Assembly: GCF_900102535.1 (NCBI RefSeq)
Contig: NZ_FNBP01000008.1
Location: forward strand, 1-64,000
Direction: 5' to 3'
DNA length: 64,000 nucleotides
From: Sulfitobacter delicatus
Lineage (GTDB): Bacteria; Pseudomonadota; Alphaproteobacteria; Rhodobacterales; Rhodobacteraceae
A program made the translations under genes and the position numbers. The stretch's first letter is position 1. The number at the start of each line of letters is the position of its first letter. Below, one piece after another: positions 25,622 to 33,931 of this stretch. The notes beneath the pieces are model-generated. The model was given only the letters and a program-made list of their open reading frames with translations. It searched no databases and had not been told where the DNA came from.

Positions 25622-26377
25622 TCAGAATCCGTAGCTGGTCAGCCAATCCGCGAAAGGCTCAAGGAACCCCCGCATCATGGTCGGAACCGCCAGCACCATC
25701 AAGGCCAAGCCCGCCGCGATCAGCAAAGGCTGCGCGATAAAGAAGACCTGAAGGCTCGCCATCATCCGGTTCGCCAGACCCATGCCCACGTTCAGCACCA
25801 AGCCGGCCACATAAAAGGGCGCGGCAATCGACAGGCCAAGATACATGCTCACCTGTGCCGCGCGGGCGAATTGGTCTGTGAGGTCCGAGAGCATGAAAGT
25901 CCCCGGCTCAAAGACCGTGTAGGACATCAACAGGGACTCGATGATCAGGTGATGCAGATCGGTGATAAAGATCAGCGCCGTGGCCCCCGCCAGCAGCATC
26001 GCCGCCATGGTAGTGGCCCCCTCAAAAGCCCCGATGCTGGGTGCCAGCGCATTGGCCAACCCCGACATCAGCGCCATCTGATAGCCCGCAAACTGCAGTG
26101 CCGAGAGCAGCGTTCGTGCCACCAGCCCGATCCATAGCCCGACCGTGACCTCTGCGCCAAAAATCAGCAAGAGCGCACCGGGGCGGTCCTCAGACACCGG
26201 ACCGAGCCCCGTAGCAGGGTAGAGGGCGGCGCTCAGGATCAGGCCAAAGAACAGCCGATGTCGGGTGGGAACTGAGGTTTCGCCAAAGCCCGGCATGAAC
26301 AAAATGGCCCCGCCGATACGGGCGAAAACCACGAAGTACCCCATCAGCGCATCGGTGAGGAAGGCAGCAAGGTCCAT
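25622..26377 (-). CDS. fliR: FliR, export gate protein
   Basis: FliR assembles with FliP and FliQ into the export pore. The start at 26377 gives 251 residues with about six hydrophobic segments and family blocks such as ARIGGAILFMPGFGETSVPT near the N terminus and YVAGLVLNVGMGLANRMM near the C terminus. It lies between flhA and flhB with gaps of two to three bases. Confidence 0.94.
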   Translation of the reverse strand: MDLAAFLTDALMGYFVVFARIGGAILFMPGFGETSVPTRHRLFFGLILSAALYPATGLGPVSEDRPGALLLIFGAEVTVGLWIGLVARTLLSALQFAGYQMALMSGLANALAPSIGAFEGATTMAAMLLAGATALIFITDLHHLIIESLLMSYTVFEPGTFMLSDLTDQFARAAQVSMYLGLSIAAPFYVAGLVLNVGMGLANRMMASLQVFFIAQPLLIAAGLALMVLAVPTMMRGFLEPFADWLTSYGF

Positions 26378-26379
26378 GC

Positions 26380-28464
26380 CTAGCCCCCGATGGTGGCGAC
26401 GGTCCGCAGTGACACCTTGCGGTGGATTTCGGCGTTGGAGATCACTGGCGTCATCGGGCTGACCCGTTCCAGCATGGAGCGCACATAGGACCGCGCCTCG
26501 GGGTTCACCATCAGCGCGGGCCAACTGTCCTCAGAGGCAAAGCGCTGAATCTGCTGGCGCGCTTGCAACACAAACTCCTGCACCCGTTTAGGCGACATGA
26601 CAAAGGTACGCTCTTCGCCGACGATCTTCACAGCCTCGATGAACTCCGCCTCCCAAGAGGGCGACAGCGTGATGACCGGCACGAACCCCTGACCGTCGGC
26701 CAATCCTTGGCAAATCTGGCTTGACAGGCGGCGGCGGACATTCTCCAGCACCAGCGCAGGCTTGCTGGTCTGGCGTGTGGCCTCGGCCATCGCCTCCACG
26801 ATCAGCGGCAGGTTGCGGATCGACACACGCTCCAGCAGCAGTTCTTGCAAGACCTGCTGCACCATGATCGCAGGGGAGGGGACGGGGAGGTCGCTCACCA
26901 ACTTCTGATAGTTTCGGTCCAGCCCCTCAATCGCTTCCTTCGCCGCGCCATAGGTCAGCAGCTCGGCCATGTTTTCTTTGACGACCTCAGTGAGATGCGT
27001 GGTGATGACGCTCTCGGGGTCCACGACCGTATAGCCCTGCGCTTCGGCCTGATCCGCTACCTTGCTGTCGACCCAAAGCGCGTCCAAGCCGAACGTCGGT
27101 TCGCGCGTCGCCTCACCGGGCAGCGCCAGCGGCGCGCCTTCGGGGTTGATCACCATCATCTGATTGGCGCGGATGTCGCCCTTGGCCACATCAACGCCGT
27201 GAATCTGGAAGGAATAGCTGTTGATCGGCAGGCTGACGTCGTCCTTGATCCGCACCGATGGCATCGGGAAGCCGAACTCTTCGGCGAAATGCTTGCGCAG
27301 GGATTTGATCTTGCTCGGCAGCACCGCGTCGGGGCGGTTGGCCAGCGCGACAAGCCCTTCGCCCAGTACCAGACGCAACTCATCCAGATGCATCGGGTTG
27401 GTCTCAGCTTCAGGGGTGTCCTGCTTTTGCTGCTCAGCCGCGTCGGCGCGAGCCTTCTCTCCGGCGGCCTCAACCGCGCCGCGCTGGATCATCACACCCA
27501 GCCCCACCATAGCCGCGGCCAACAGGGCAAAGACAAACAGCGGGAAGCCCGGCAGCAGGCCAATGCCAAAGAGCAGCATCGCCGCCATGTAAAGCGCCTT
27601 GGGGAAGTTCGACAGCTGGTCAAACACCGCTTCATTCGCCGCGCCCCGCGTGCCGCCCTTGGTCACGATCAGACCGGCGGCCAAGGACACCACCAGCGCC
27701 GGGATTTGGCTGACCAGCCCGTCGCCGATGGTCAGCGAGGTAAAGACGTTGAACGCATCGCCCACGCCCATGCCGCGTTGCACGACGCCGATCAGAATAC
27801 CGCCGATGACGTTGATCAACGTGATGATCAGCCCCGCAACCGCATCGCCGCGCACAAACTTCGACGCACCGTCCATGGCCCCGAAGAAGGCGCTTTCGTC
27901 TTCCAGTTCTTTCCGGCGGCGCTGCGCCTCGTCTTCGTCAATCAGCCCCGCGCCCATGTCGGCATCAATCGCCATCTGCTTGCCTGGCATCGCATCCAGC
28001 GAGAAGCGGGCGGCGACTTCGGCGATGCGGGTCGAACCCTTTGTAATCACGACGAAGTTAATGATGACGAGGATCGCAAAGATCACCACGCCAATGACGA
28101 AATTCCCCGCCACGATGAACTTGGAGAAGCCTTGGATTACATTGCCCGCCGCATGCATCCCCGCATGGCCCTCGCTGAGGATCAAACGGGTCGAGGCCAC
28201 GTTCAGCGACAGGCGCAGCATGGTGGTGACCAGCAAGAGGGTCGGGAAAGAGTTGAACTGCAAAGGTGAGGGGATCCACAGCGCAACCATAAAGATCAGT
28301 ACGCTGAGCGACAGCGACAACGCCAGACCGAAATCCAACAAGATCGGCGGCAGCGGCAGGAACAGAACCGCCAGTACCAGCGACATGCCGACGGCAAAGC
28401 TGACGTCTTTATTGGCCCCGAACATATTCAGCTGCGGCAGGACGGAATTCGGTTTCGTGCTCAT
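26380..28464 (-). CDS. flhA: FlhA, export gate protein
   Basis: FlhA forms the nonameric ring of the export gate and docks chaperone-cargo complexes. The 694 residues match the family: about eight membrane segments in the first ~330 residues with the FHIPEP-family blocks (STRIAEVAARFSLDAMPGKQ; FVRGDAVAGLIITLINVIGG), then a cytoplasmic domain with LPINSYSFQIHGVDVAKGD and the C-terminal VISNAEIHRKVSLRTVATIG. Overlaps the sltF-like gene by 4 bases. Confidence 0.97.
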   Translation of the reverse strand: MSTKPNSVLPQLNMFGANKDVSFAVGMSLVLAVLFLPLPPILLDFGLALSLSLSVLIFMVALWIPSPLQFNSFPTLLLVTTMLRLSLNVASTRLILSEGHAGMHAAGNVIQGFSKFIVAGNFVIGVVIFAILVIINFVVITKGSTRIAEVAARFSLDAMPGKQMAIDADMGAGLIDEDEAQRRRKELEDESAFFGAMDGASKFVRGDAVAGLIITLINVIGGILIGVVQRGMGVGDAFNVFTSLTIGDGLVSQIPALVVSLAAGLIVTKGGTRGAANEAVFDQLSNFPKALYMAAMLLFGIGLLPGFPLFVFALLAAAMVGLGVMIQRGAVEAAGEKARADAAEQQKQDTPEAETNPMHLDELRLVLGEGLVALANRPDAVLPSKIKSLRKHFAEEFGFPMPSVRIKDDVSLPINSYSFQIHGVDVAKGDIRANQMMVINPEGAPLALPGEATREPTFGLDALWVDSKVADQAEAQGYTVVDPESVITTHLTEVVKENMAELLTYGAAKEAIEGLDRNYQKLVSDLPVPSPAIMVQQVLQELLLERVSIRNLPLIVEAMAEATRQTSKPALVLENVRRRLSSQICQGLADGQGFVPVITLSPSWEAEFIEAVKIVGEERTFVMSPKRVQEFVLQARQQIQRFASEDSWPALMVNPEARSYVRSMLERVSPMTPVISNAEIHRKVSLRTVATIGG

Positions 28465-29294
28465 CCTGCATCCTCCGCCCGTACGGTGGTAAACTGCGGC
28501 AGAACCGGCTGCATCTCATGCGCGGAATAGAGCGAACGGCGGGCGTTCTCCGCTCCGCCAATCTGCGCACCCCATGTGGCCCGTGCGGCCAATCGGTTAT
28601 AGCCACCCTTGGCTTTCGCCGTAGGCTTGCGTGGCTCAGGCGCGGCGGGGCTGGCACTTGCCAGTGCCTGAAACTCCGGCAGCCGTGCATTGGCGGCGGA
28701 AATGTTCTTCTGCAGACGGTCGAGGTAGGTGTCGCGGAACTCAGGCTCAAAGGAATGATACGACCCCGCCGCCTGCATCCAACTGCCCGTGCGCCGGTGC
28801 AGCCGCTTCAGGAACCGCGCCGCGTAGTCGACATTGGCGCGCGGATCAAACCCTTCGGTCACATCAGCAAAAGCCTCAGGGTGCCAGCGCAGGTTAATTT
28901 GCATACAGCCCACGTCGATCGAGCGAATGCCTGTCGACCGCCGCTCGGCCACCCAATCCAGCGCCGCGCGTTGATTGTCGAACAAACGCCCTTCGCCCGC
29001 CGCGTTGACGGCATAGGGCCAGACAGTGAAATGCCCGTTGCGCCGCGTCCCAGCCTCTTGCAGCCCAATGGCCAGCAGCAGGTTGTCTGGAATCCCATGC
29101 CGCAGCTGCGCGGCGAGGATTTCGCGGATGCAAATGCCCTCCGGCCCGCCCTTGGCGGCGAGCGTCCGGGCGGTCTTGGTGACAGCATTGCTCTGCGACG
29201 GCTCATAGAAAGAGCCCCAGCCCTGCGCCGCAGCAGGCCCCGCAAGCACAGCAGCCACAAACGCCGCACGAGCGATATGCCAAAATACCCTCAC
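28461..29294 (-). CDS. SltF-like flagellar lytic transglycosylase
   Basis: This encodes a secreted SLT-fold lytic transglycosylase of 277 residues: a signal peptide (~1-23), the catalytic Glu at about 80 (LLLAIGLQEAG), the GCMQINLRWHP block and NVDYAARFLKRLH. Such enzymes open the peptidoglycan for rod passage. In Rhodobacter sphaeroides SltF does this and binds a single-domain FlgJ; the short FlgJ at 13571 fits the same split. It overlaps flhA and fliQ by 4 bases each, so it is a genuine member of the export-gate operon. Confidence 0.85.
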   Translation of the reverse strand: MRVFWHIARAAFVAAVLAGPAAAQGWGSFYEPSQSNAVTKTARTLAAKGGPEGICIREILAAQLRHGIPDNLLLAIGLQEAGTRRNGHFTVWPYAVNAAGEGRLFDNQRAALDWVAERRSTGIRSIDVGCMQINLRWHPEAFADVTEGFDPRANVDYAARFLKRLHRRTGSWMQAAGSYHSFEPEFRDTYLDRLQKNISAANARLPEFQALASASPAAPEPRKPTAKAKGGYNRLAARATWGAQIGGAENARRSLYSAHEMQPVLPQFTTVRAEDAG

Positions 29295-29560
29295 AACCCA
29301 CCGCTCTGCACGAGGTCAAAGACCGTGTCGGACAGGTTCTTCAGCGTGGCATACATGAACGGGGTCGCGGCCAGCAGCGTGAGAAAGATCATCACGATCT
29401 TCGGCACGAAGGTCAGCGTCATTTCCTGAATCTGCGTTAGCGCTTGGAAAAACGCGATCACCAGACCAATGCCCAAGGCCACCCCCAGCACCGGGCCCGA
29501 GGCCAAAAGCACGGCCATCACGGTGTCTGAGATAATGTCATAGGTCTGGGTTTCGGTCAT
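29291..29560 (-). CDS. fliQ: FliQ, export gate protein
   Basis: FliQ is a small two-helix protein of the export pore. The 89 residues match the family length, with two membrane segments (~15-40 and ~52-75) and the block GLVIAFFQALTQIQEMTLTF. It overlaps the sltF-like gene by 4 bases and follows fliE by 3. Confidence 0.95.
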   Translation of the reverse strand: MTETQTYDIISDTVMAVLLASGPVLGVALGIGLVIAFFQALTQIQEMTLTFVPKIVMIFLTLLAATPFMYATLKNLSDTVFDLVQSGGL

Positions 29561-29563
29561 GGC

Positions 29564-29896
29564 CTAGATCGGCATCCGCAGGATTTCCTGGTAGGCTTCG
29601 ACGAATTTGTCGCGCACCGACACGGCCACTTTCACAGTGGGTTCCATCGCCAGCATGGCTTCCACCACCTGCTGCGTATCTGCCTCACCGCGCAGCCCGG
29701 CTTGCGCCACGGCCTCGCCTCCGCGCACGGTTTCCAGCGCGCTTTCAGACGCCTGCTGCACCATATTGGTGAAACTATTGGCACTGGCCCCGGCCTCTTC
29801 GGCAATGGCTTCGCCTTTTTGCCCGGTCAGGGATTGCGAGGTGCGGTAGGCACCCCGGACCGCGGCGGTAGAGATCAAGGAAGCAGGATCGCTCAT
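29564..29896 (-). CDS. fliE: FliE, MS-ring/rod adaptor
   Basis: FliE links the MS ring to the rod. The 110 residues have the FliE helical core: SFTNMVQQASESALETVRGG, then VVEAMLAMEPTVKVAVSVRD and VEAYQEILRMPI at the C terminus. It lies between flgC and fliQ, the usual flgB-flgC-fliE order. Confidence 0.93.
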   Translation of the reverse strand: MSDPASLISTAAVRGAYRTSQSLTGQKGEAIAEEAGASANSFTNMVQQASESALETVRGGEAVAQAGLRGEADTQQVVEAMLAMEPTVKVAVSVRDKFVEAYQEILRMPI

Positions 29897-29903
29897 GTCA
29901 GCC

Positions 29904-30314
29904 TCACTTCAGCAGGTCGAGCATCTGGCTGCGCATCCGGCGGCCTGCTTCGAACATGTTCATATTGGCTTCGTAGTTGCGCGAGGCTTCGCGCATGTTG
30001 GCCATCTCGATGATCGGATCGACATTGGGCCGTTTGACATAGCCGGTCTCATCCGCCGCGGGGTGGGCCGGATCATAATCGCGGCGGAAGGGCGACTGGT
30101 CGCGGCCGATGTCATCCACCGTCACCAGCGAGCCGCCGCTGTTGCTGTCGATCAGCTCGGAAAAGCTGATGGTCTTGCGGCGAAAGGGGTCGGCGCCCGG
30201 CGTTGTCCCGGTTGAATCGGCATTGGCAACGTTTTCCGAAATCACCCGCAGACGCGAGGTCTGCGCGGTCATGCCGCTGGCGGCGATCTTTGCGATAGAC
30301 TGAAGCGGATCCAT
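29904..30314 (-). CDS. flgC: FlgC, proximal rod protein
   Basis: FlgC is a proximal rod subunit. The 136 residues match the family, with the N-terminal RLRVISENVANADSTGTTPG (~residues 21-40), the central VTVDDIGRDQSPFRRDYDP and the C-terminal MANMREASRNYEANMNMF. It lies 9 bases after flgB and 7 before fliE. Confidence 0.95.
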   Translation of the reverse strand: MDPLQSIAKIAASGMTAQTSRLRVISENVANADSTGTTPGADPFRRKTISFSELIDSNSGGSLVTVDDIGRDQSPFRRDYDPAHPAADETGYVKRPNVDPIIEMANMREASRNYEANMNMFEAGRRMRSQMLDLLK

Positions 30315-30323
30315 GCGTTTTCC

Positions 30324-30728
30324 TTACCTGTTTCCAGTGACGGCCATCGTCAGCAGGTCATAGCTCTTGCGATAGAGCTGTGCTGCCATTCTGTATTGAT
30401 CGCTGATCTCGGCGGCGCGAACGGATTGTTCTTCGAGGTTCACCGTATTGCCGTCGAGCGTGCTGCTCGTCGCGTTGCGGTCATCCATCGTGCGCACGCC
30501 GGGCGTGACATTGGCCACGCCGGTCAGATGTTTGTCATGGGTGGTGACAAGGCCCGTGCCGCGCGACAGCTCACCGCTCAGCATGGTCTCGAAAGACGAG
30601 ACATCCCGCGCTTTGTAGTTCGGCGTGGCGGCATTGGCGATGTTTTCAGAAGTCACCTTTTGCCGGGCCGAAAGCCATTGCAAGCGGTCCGAAGCGAGTC
30701 CAAGGATAGAAAGATTAGACAAGTTCAT
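30324..30728 (-). CDS. flgB: FlgB, proximal rod protein
   Basis: FlgB is the most proximal rod subunit. The start at 30728 gives 134 residues beginning MNLSNLSILGLASDRLQWLS; a longer open frame upstream overlaps fliI and is not real. The family blocks are KVTSENIANAATPNYKARDV (~residues 32-51) and VNLEEQSVRAAEISDQYRMA. It heads the eight-gene unit flgB-flgC-fliE-fliQ-sltF-flhA-fliR-flhB. Confidence 0.94.
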   Translation of the reverse strand: MNLSNLSILGLASDRLQWLSARQKVTSENIANAATPNYKARDVSSFETMLSGELSRGTGLVTTHDKHLTGVANVTPGVRTMDDRNATSSTLDGNTVNLEEQSVRAAEISDQYRMAAQLYRKSYDLLTMAVTGNR

Positions 30729-30742
30729 TTTTTTGCCTATAG

Positions 30743-30759
30743 CCTGTTTAATTCTTGTA
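30743..30759 (+). promoter_or_regulatory. Shared flagellar promoter motif, copy C (flgB/fliI gap)
   Basis: The 70-base gap between divergent flgB and fliI contains TTTAATTCTTGTA (30747-30759), 40 bases before the fliI ATG. It overlaps CCTGTTTAATT (30743-30753), which also occurs at 21801-21811 just upstream of fliF. With copies A, B and the fliL site, it supports a common flagellar control element. Confidence 0.4.
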
Positions 30760-30798
30760 TAGTAAATATTACCCCGCGCTCCTAGAGGAAATTTATCC

Positions 30799-32139
30799 AT
30801 GCAGACACTCTTTTCCGAGCTGACAAGCTTTGCCCGCGAGGCGGGGGAGGCTGAGATCACCGGCGAAGTGCGCGCGATCACCGGCATTACGCTCACCGCC
30901 GTGGGGCTGGAACGGGTGCTGGGCATCGGCGAGCGCTGCATCGTGCATGGCTCTGACGGTCCGGTTCATGCCGAGGTTGTGGGCATCGGGACACAGGGCA
31001 CCGAATTGCTCCCCTTCGGCTCTTGGCGCGGCGTTGCGGCGGGGGACCGGGTCGAGGTTGCGATTGGCCGCGATGTGATCCGCCCGGATGAAAGCTGGAA
31101 GGGCCGCGTCATCAGCGCTTCGGCCAAGCCGCTCGACGGCAAAGGCCATCTGCCCGAAGGCACCCAACCGCGCCCCCTGCGCGCAAGCCCCCCCGGCGCC
31201 TTTGACCGCAAACGCATCGGCCCGAAACTCGCAACCCATGTGCGCGCGCTCGACGTTTTCACCCCGCTTTGCCAAGGCCAACGCCTCGGCATCTTTGCAG
31301 GCTCCGGCGTGGGGAAATCGACGCTTATGGCCATGCTGGCACGCTATACAGAGTGTGATGTGGTGGTCATGGCGCTGGTCGGCGAGCGGGGGCGAGAGGT
31401 GCAGGATTTCATCGCGACAGACCTCGGCCCCGAAGGCATGGAGAAAGCCGTTCTCGTCGTCGCCACCGGGGACGAGCCGCCGCTCACCCGCCGCCAAGCC
31501 GCATGGACCGCCATGGCCGTGGCCGAGCATTTCCGCGACCAAGGCCAGCATGTTCTGCTGTTGATGGACAGCGTGACCCGCTTTGCAATGGCGCAACGCG
31601 AGATCGGCCTCGCCTCTCGCGAGCCACCGACCGCAAAGGGCTACCCGCCAACAGTCTTCTCTGAACTGCCGCAGATGCTGGAACGCGCGGGGCCGGGGCC
31701 GGTGGGCAAGGGCGACATCACCGCGATTTTCACCGTGCTGGTGGACGGCGACGACATGAACGACCCCATCGCCGACGCCGTTCGCGGCATCACCGATGGG
31801 CACATCGTGCTTGACCGCCGCATCGCCGAAAAGGGCCGCTATCCAGCGATTGACCTGCTCGCCAGCGTCTCGCGGACGTTGCCGGATTGTCACAGTGATG
31901 TCGAATATACGCTGCTCACGGCGGCCCATAAGGCGCTCGCGGCCCATGCCGACATGGAAGAACTGATCCGCATCGGCGCCTATCGCAGCGGCAGCAACCC
32001 CGAGCTTGACCGCGCCATCGCCTTTGCCGGCCCCTGCGAGACGTTCCTCGGCCAGCGCAAAGCCGACCACACCCCACCCGCGACCGCCTTTGCGGAGATC
32101 GCGGGCATGTTGGACCGCGCCGGGATCAGCCCTGGCTAA
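30799..32139 (+). CDS. fliI: FliI, flagellar export ATPase
   Basis: FliI is the export ATPase. The 446 residues show the Walker A motif GSGVGKST at 168-175, the Walker B-like VLLLMDSVTRFAMAQREI, and a PTAKGYPPTVFSELPQMLER block as in F1-type/export ATPases. AGAGGAAATTTATCC precedes the ATG. It stands alone on the plus strand; no fliJ follows, unlike in many flagellar loci. The next gene is convergent, 6 bases away. Confidence 0.96.
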   Translation: MQTLFSELTSFAREAGEAEITGEVRAITGITLTAVGLERVLGIGERCIVHGSDGPVHAEVVGIGTQGTELLPFGSWRGVAAGDRVEVAIGRDVIRPDESWKGRVISASAKPLDGKGHLPEGTQPRPLRASPPGAFDRKRIGPKLATHVRALDVFTPLCQGQRLGIFAGSGVGKSTLMAMLARYTECDVVVMALVGERGREVQDFIATDLGPEGMEKAVLVVATGDEPPLTRRQAAWTAMAVAEHFRDQGQHVLLLMDSVTRFAMAQREIGLASREPPTAKGYPPTVFSELPQMLERAGPGPVGKGDITAIFTVLVDGDDMNDPIADAVRGITDGHIVLDRRIAEKGRYPAIDLLASVSRTLPDCHSDVEYTLLTAAHKALAAHADMEELIRIGAYRSGSNPELDRAIAFAGPCETFLGQRKADHTPPATAFAEIAGMLDRAGISPG

Positions 32140-32145
32140 ACCCGT

Positions 32146-33294
32146 TCAGCGCAGACGGCGCAGCAGGTCTACCGAAGGCTCACCCGTCGCGGGCAGACCG
32201 ACGCTCTGCTGATAGGCGCTGATCGCCTTACGGCTGTTCGGCCCGATCACCCCGTCAGTGCCGTCAGTGTCAAAGCCGCGTACGGTCAAGCGGCGCTGCA
32301 ACTCCATTCGGTCATCCTTGGTCAAGCCATTGGCATCCGGCGGGAAGCTGCCGCGCAGCGGGCCGCCCCCGGCGATCCGGTCGGCCAGATGGCCCACGCC
32401 AATCGCATAGCTGTCGGAGTTGTTGTAGCGTTTCAGCGCGTTGAAGTTGCGGGTCACGACGAACTTCGGCCCTCCCGCCTGCGGCTGCAAAACCGACCCG
32501 GCGCTTGCAGGCATATCGCCCAACTCTCCGCCCCACTTCAGACCTTTCTGCCAGCCATTGCGCGCCAGATAAGCAGCCGTTGAAGCCAGCGCATCGGTCG
32601 GATCGCCTGACCAGATGTCGCGCCGCCCGTCGCCGTTAAAGTCCACCGCAAAGGCTTGATAAGATGTAGGGATAAACTGCGTATGCCCCATCGCCCCGGC
32701 CCAAGAGCCGGTCAAACCGCCCGCGCTCACATCACCGTTCTGCAAGATCTTCAGCGCCGCAACCAACTGCTTCTCAAAGAACGCCCCGCGCCGCCCGTCA
32801 TAGGCCAGTGTCGAAGTGGCCGAGACCACCGGCACATCGCCGCGTCGCTCGCCAAAGAAACTCTCCAGCCCCCAGACCGCCGCTACGATCTCTGCCGCCA
32901 CCCCATAGCGCGCCTCAATCGCTGTGAGCGAACTGCGGTGCCGCGCGAAGGCCGCACGCCCCTTAGATACACGTTCGTCCGAGGCCGCGATGGCGAGGTA
33001 GTCTTCAAGCGAGCGTTTGAATTCAGTCTGGTTGCGGTCGCGCTTGACCACACCGGGCAAATATCCCGCCCCGTTGAACCCACGGCTCAGCGTGCTTGCT
33101 GAAATCCCCTGCGCCGCCGCGCGGGTCTTGAACGCGGCGACCCACGCGTCATAGCCCGCGTTCGGCACGGGCTGCATATCCGTCGCCAACCCTGCCGCCG
33201 CGACCGGGCCGAGCACTCCGCCGCCCGTAGAGCAGGCTGAGGTCAGCCCAAGCGCTGCGAGGCCAAATGCGAAAGTTCTGCGTGAATGTCTCAT
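32146..33294 (-). CDS. MltB-type lytic murein transglycosylase lipoprotein with PG-binding domain
   Basis: This encodes a peptidoglycan-cleaving transglycosylase of 382 residues. The N terminus (MRHSRRTFAFGLAALGLTSAC) is a twin-Arg-like lipoprotein signal, with Cys21 for lipidation. The SLT_2/MltB domain (~45-310) has the catalytic Glu at about 144 (AAVWGLESFFGERRGD) and GAMGHTQFIPTSYQAFAVDF. A C-terminal peptidoglycan-binding domain (~320-380, DGTDGVIGPNSRKAISAYQQ) follows. It adjoins fliI convergently and is probably general cell-wall machinery. Confidence 0.9.
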   Translation of the reverse strand: MRHSRRTFAFGLAALGLTSACSTGGGVLGPVAAAGLATDMQPVPNAGYDAWVAAFKTRAAAQGISASTLSRGFNGAGYLPGVVKRDRNQTEFKRSLEDYLAIAASDERVSKGRAAFARHRSSLTAIEARYGVAAEIVAAVWGLESFFGERRGDVPVVSATSTLAYDGRRGAFFEKQLVAALKILQNGDVSAGGLTGSWAGAMGHTQFIPTSYQAFAVDFNGDGRRDIWSGDPTDALASTAAYLARNGWQKGLKWGGELGDMPASAGSVLQPQAGGPKFVVTRNFNALKRYNNSDSYAIGVGHLADRIAGGGPLRGSFPPDANGLTKDDRMELQRRLTVRGFDTDGTDGVIGPNSRKAISAYQQSVGLPATGEPSVDLLRRLR

Positions 33295-33399
33295 GAAACC
33301 TGCCTGTGCTACGTCATTGCGTTTTGCGCAGCATATCGCAGGTCAGTCGCCCGGCAAGGCGACTTTGCAGCCGTGGCAAGGCTTTGCCGAAGAATTCGG

Positions 33400-33861
33400 T
33401 TATTGCCCGGGGGTATAAAGCGGCACAGTAGACATCGACATTTTTGCCGAACCGTCCTGCACCCGCTGGCTGTGGCTGATATAGATCAAGGTATTGTTCT
33501 TCTGATCAAAAATTCGCTTCACCCGCAGGGTTTTGAAAATGATCGAGCGGCGTTCGCTAAAGACATTCTCGCCTTCGTCGTCCATCTCGATATCACCGAT
33601 CTCAATCGGCCCCGTCTGGCGGCAGGAGATCGAAGAGTTCGACGGGTCCTCAAACCAGTTGCCCTTCTGGAACCGGTCAATTAAACCACGCTCGAAATAG
33701 GCCAGATGGCAGGTCACACCCTTGACCTTAGGATCTGCCACCGCCTCAACAACAATGTCATTGCCCAGCCAGTCGACATCGACATTGCCCACCTGTTCGG
33801 CCATGGCCGTGGTGGTGATCAGACTGGCGGTGAGGGCGGCGAGGGTGTGTTTTATCTTCAT
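33400..33861 (-). CDS. CreA-like secreted protein
   Basis: This encodes 153 residues with a signal peptide (~1-21, ending TTAMA) and the CreA-family body: VGNVDVDWLGNDIVVEAVAD, VKGVTCHLAYFERGLIDR, and SISCRQTGPIE. Two Cys residues may pair. CreA-family proteins are periplasmic and of unknown function, despite the name from the E. coli cre locus. No creBCD genes are nearby; it seems monocistronic. Confidence 0.85.
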   Translation of the reverse strand: MKIKHTLAALTASLITTTAMAEQVGNVDVDWLGNDIVVEAVADPKVKGVTCHLAYFERGLIDRFQKGNWFEDPSNSSISCRQTGPIEIGDIEMDDEGENVFSERRSIIFKTLRVKRIFDQKNNTLIYISHSQRVQDGSAKMSMSTVPLYTPGQ

Positions 33862-33931
33862 GCCAGCCTAACGCGCCGGGGGCAGGGTGGTTCCCCTTGT
33901 TGAACGGTTAATATGGGGCGGGTAGGGCGTG

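Noticed and set aside
26845-28269. A 474-codon plus-strand open frame
   Set aside because: It is antisense to flhA and rich in His, Arg and Gln with no recognisable domain.
30793-32070. A 425-codon minus-strand open frame opposite fliI
   Set aside because: FliI motifs on the plus strand are unmistakable, and the frame would conflict with the flgB promoter.
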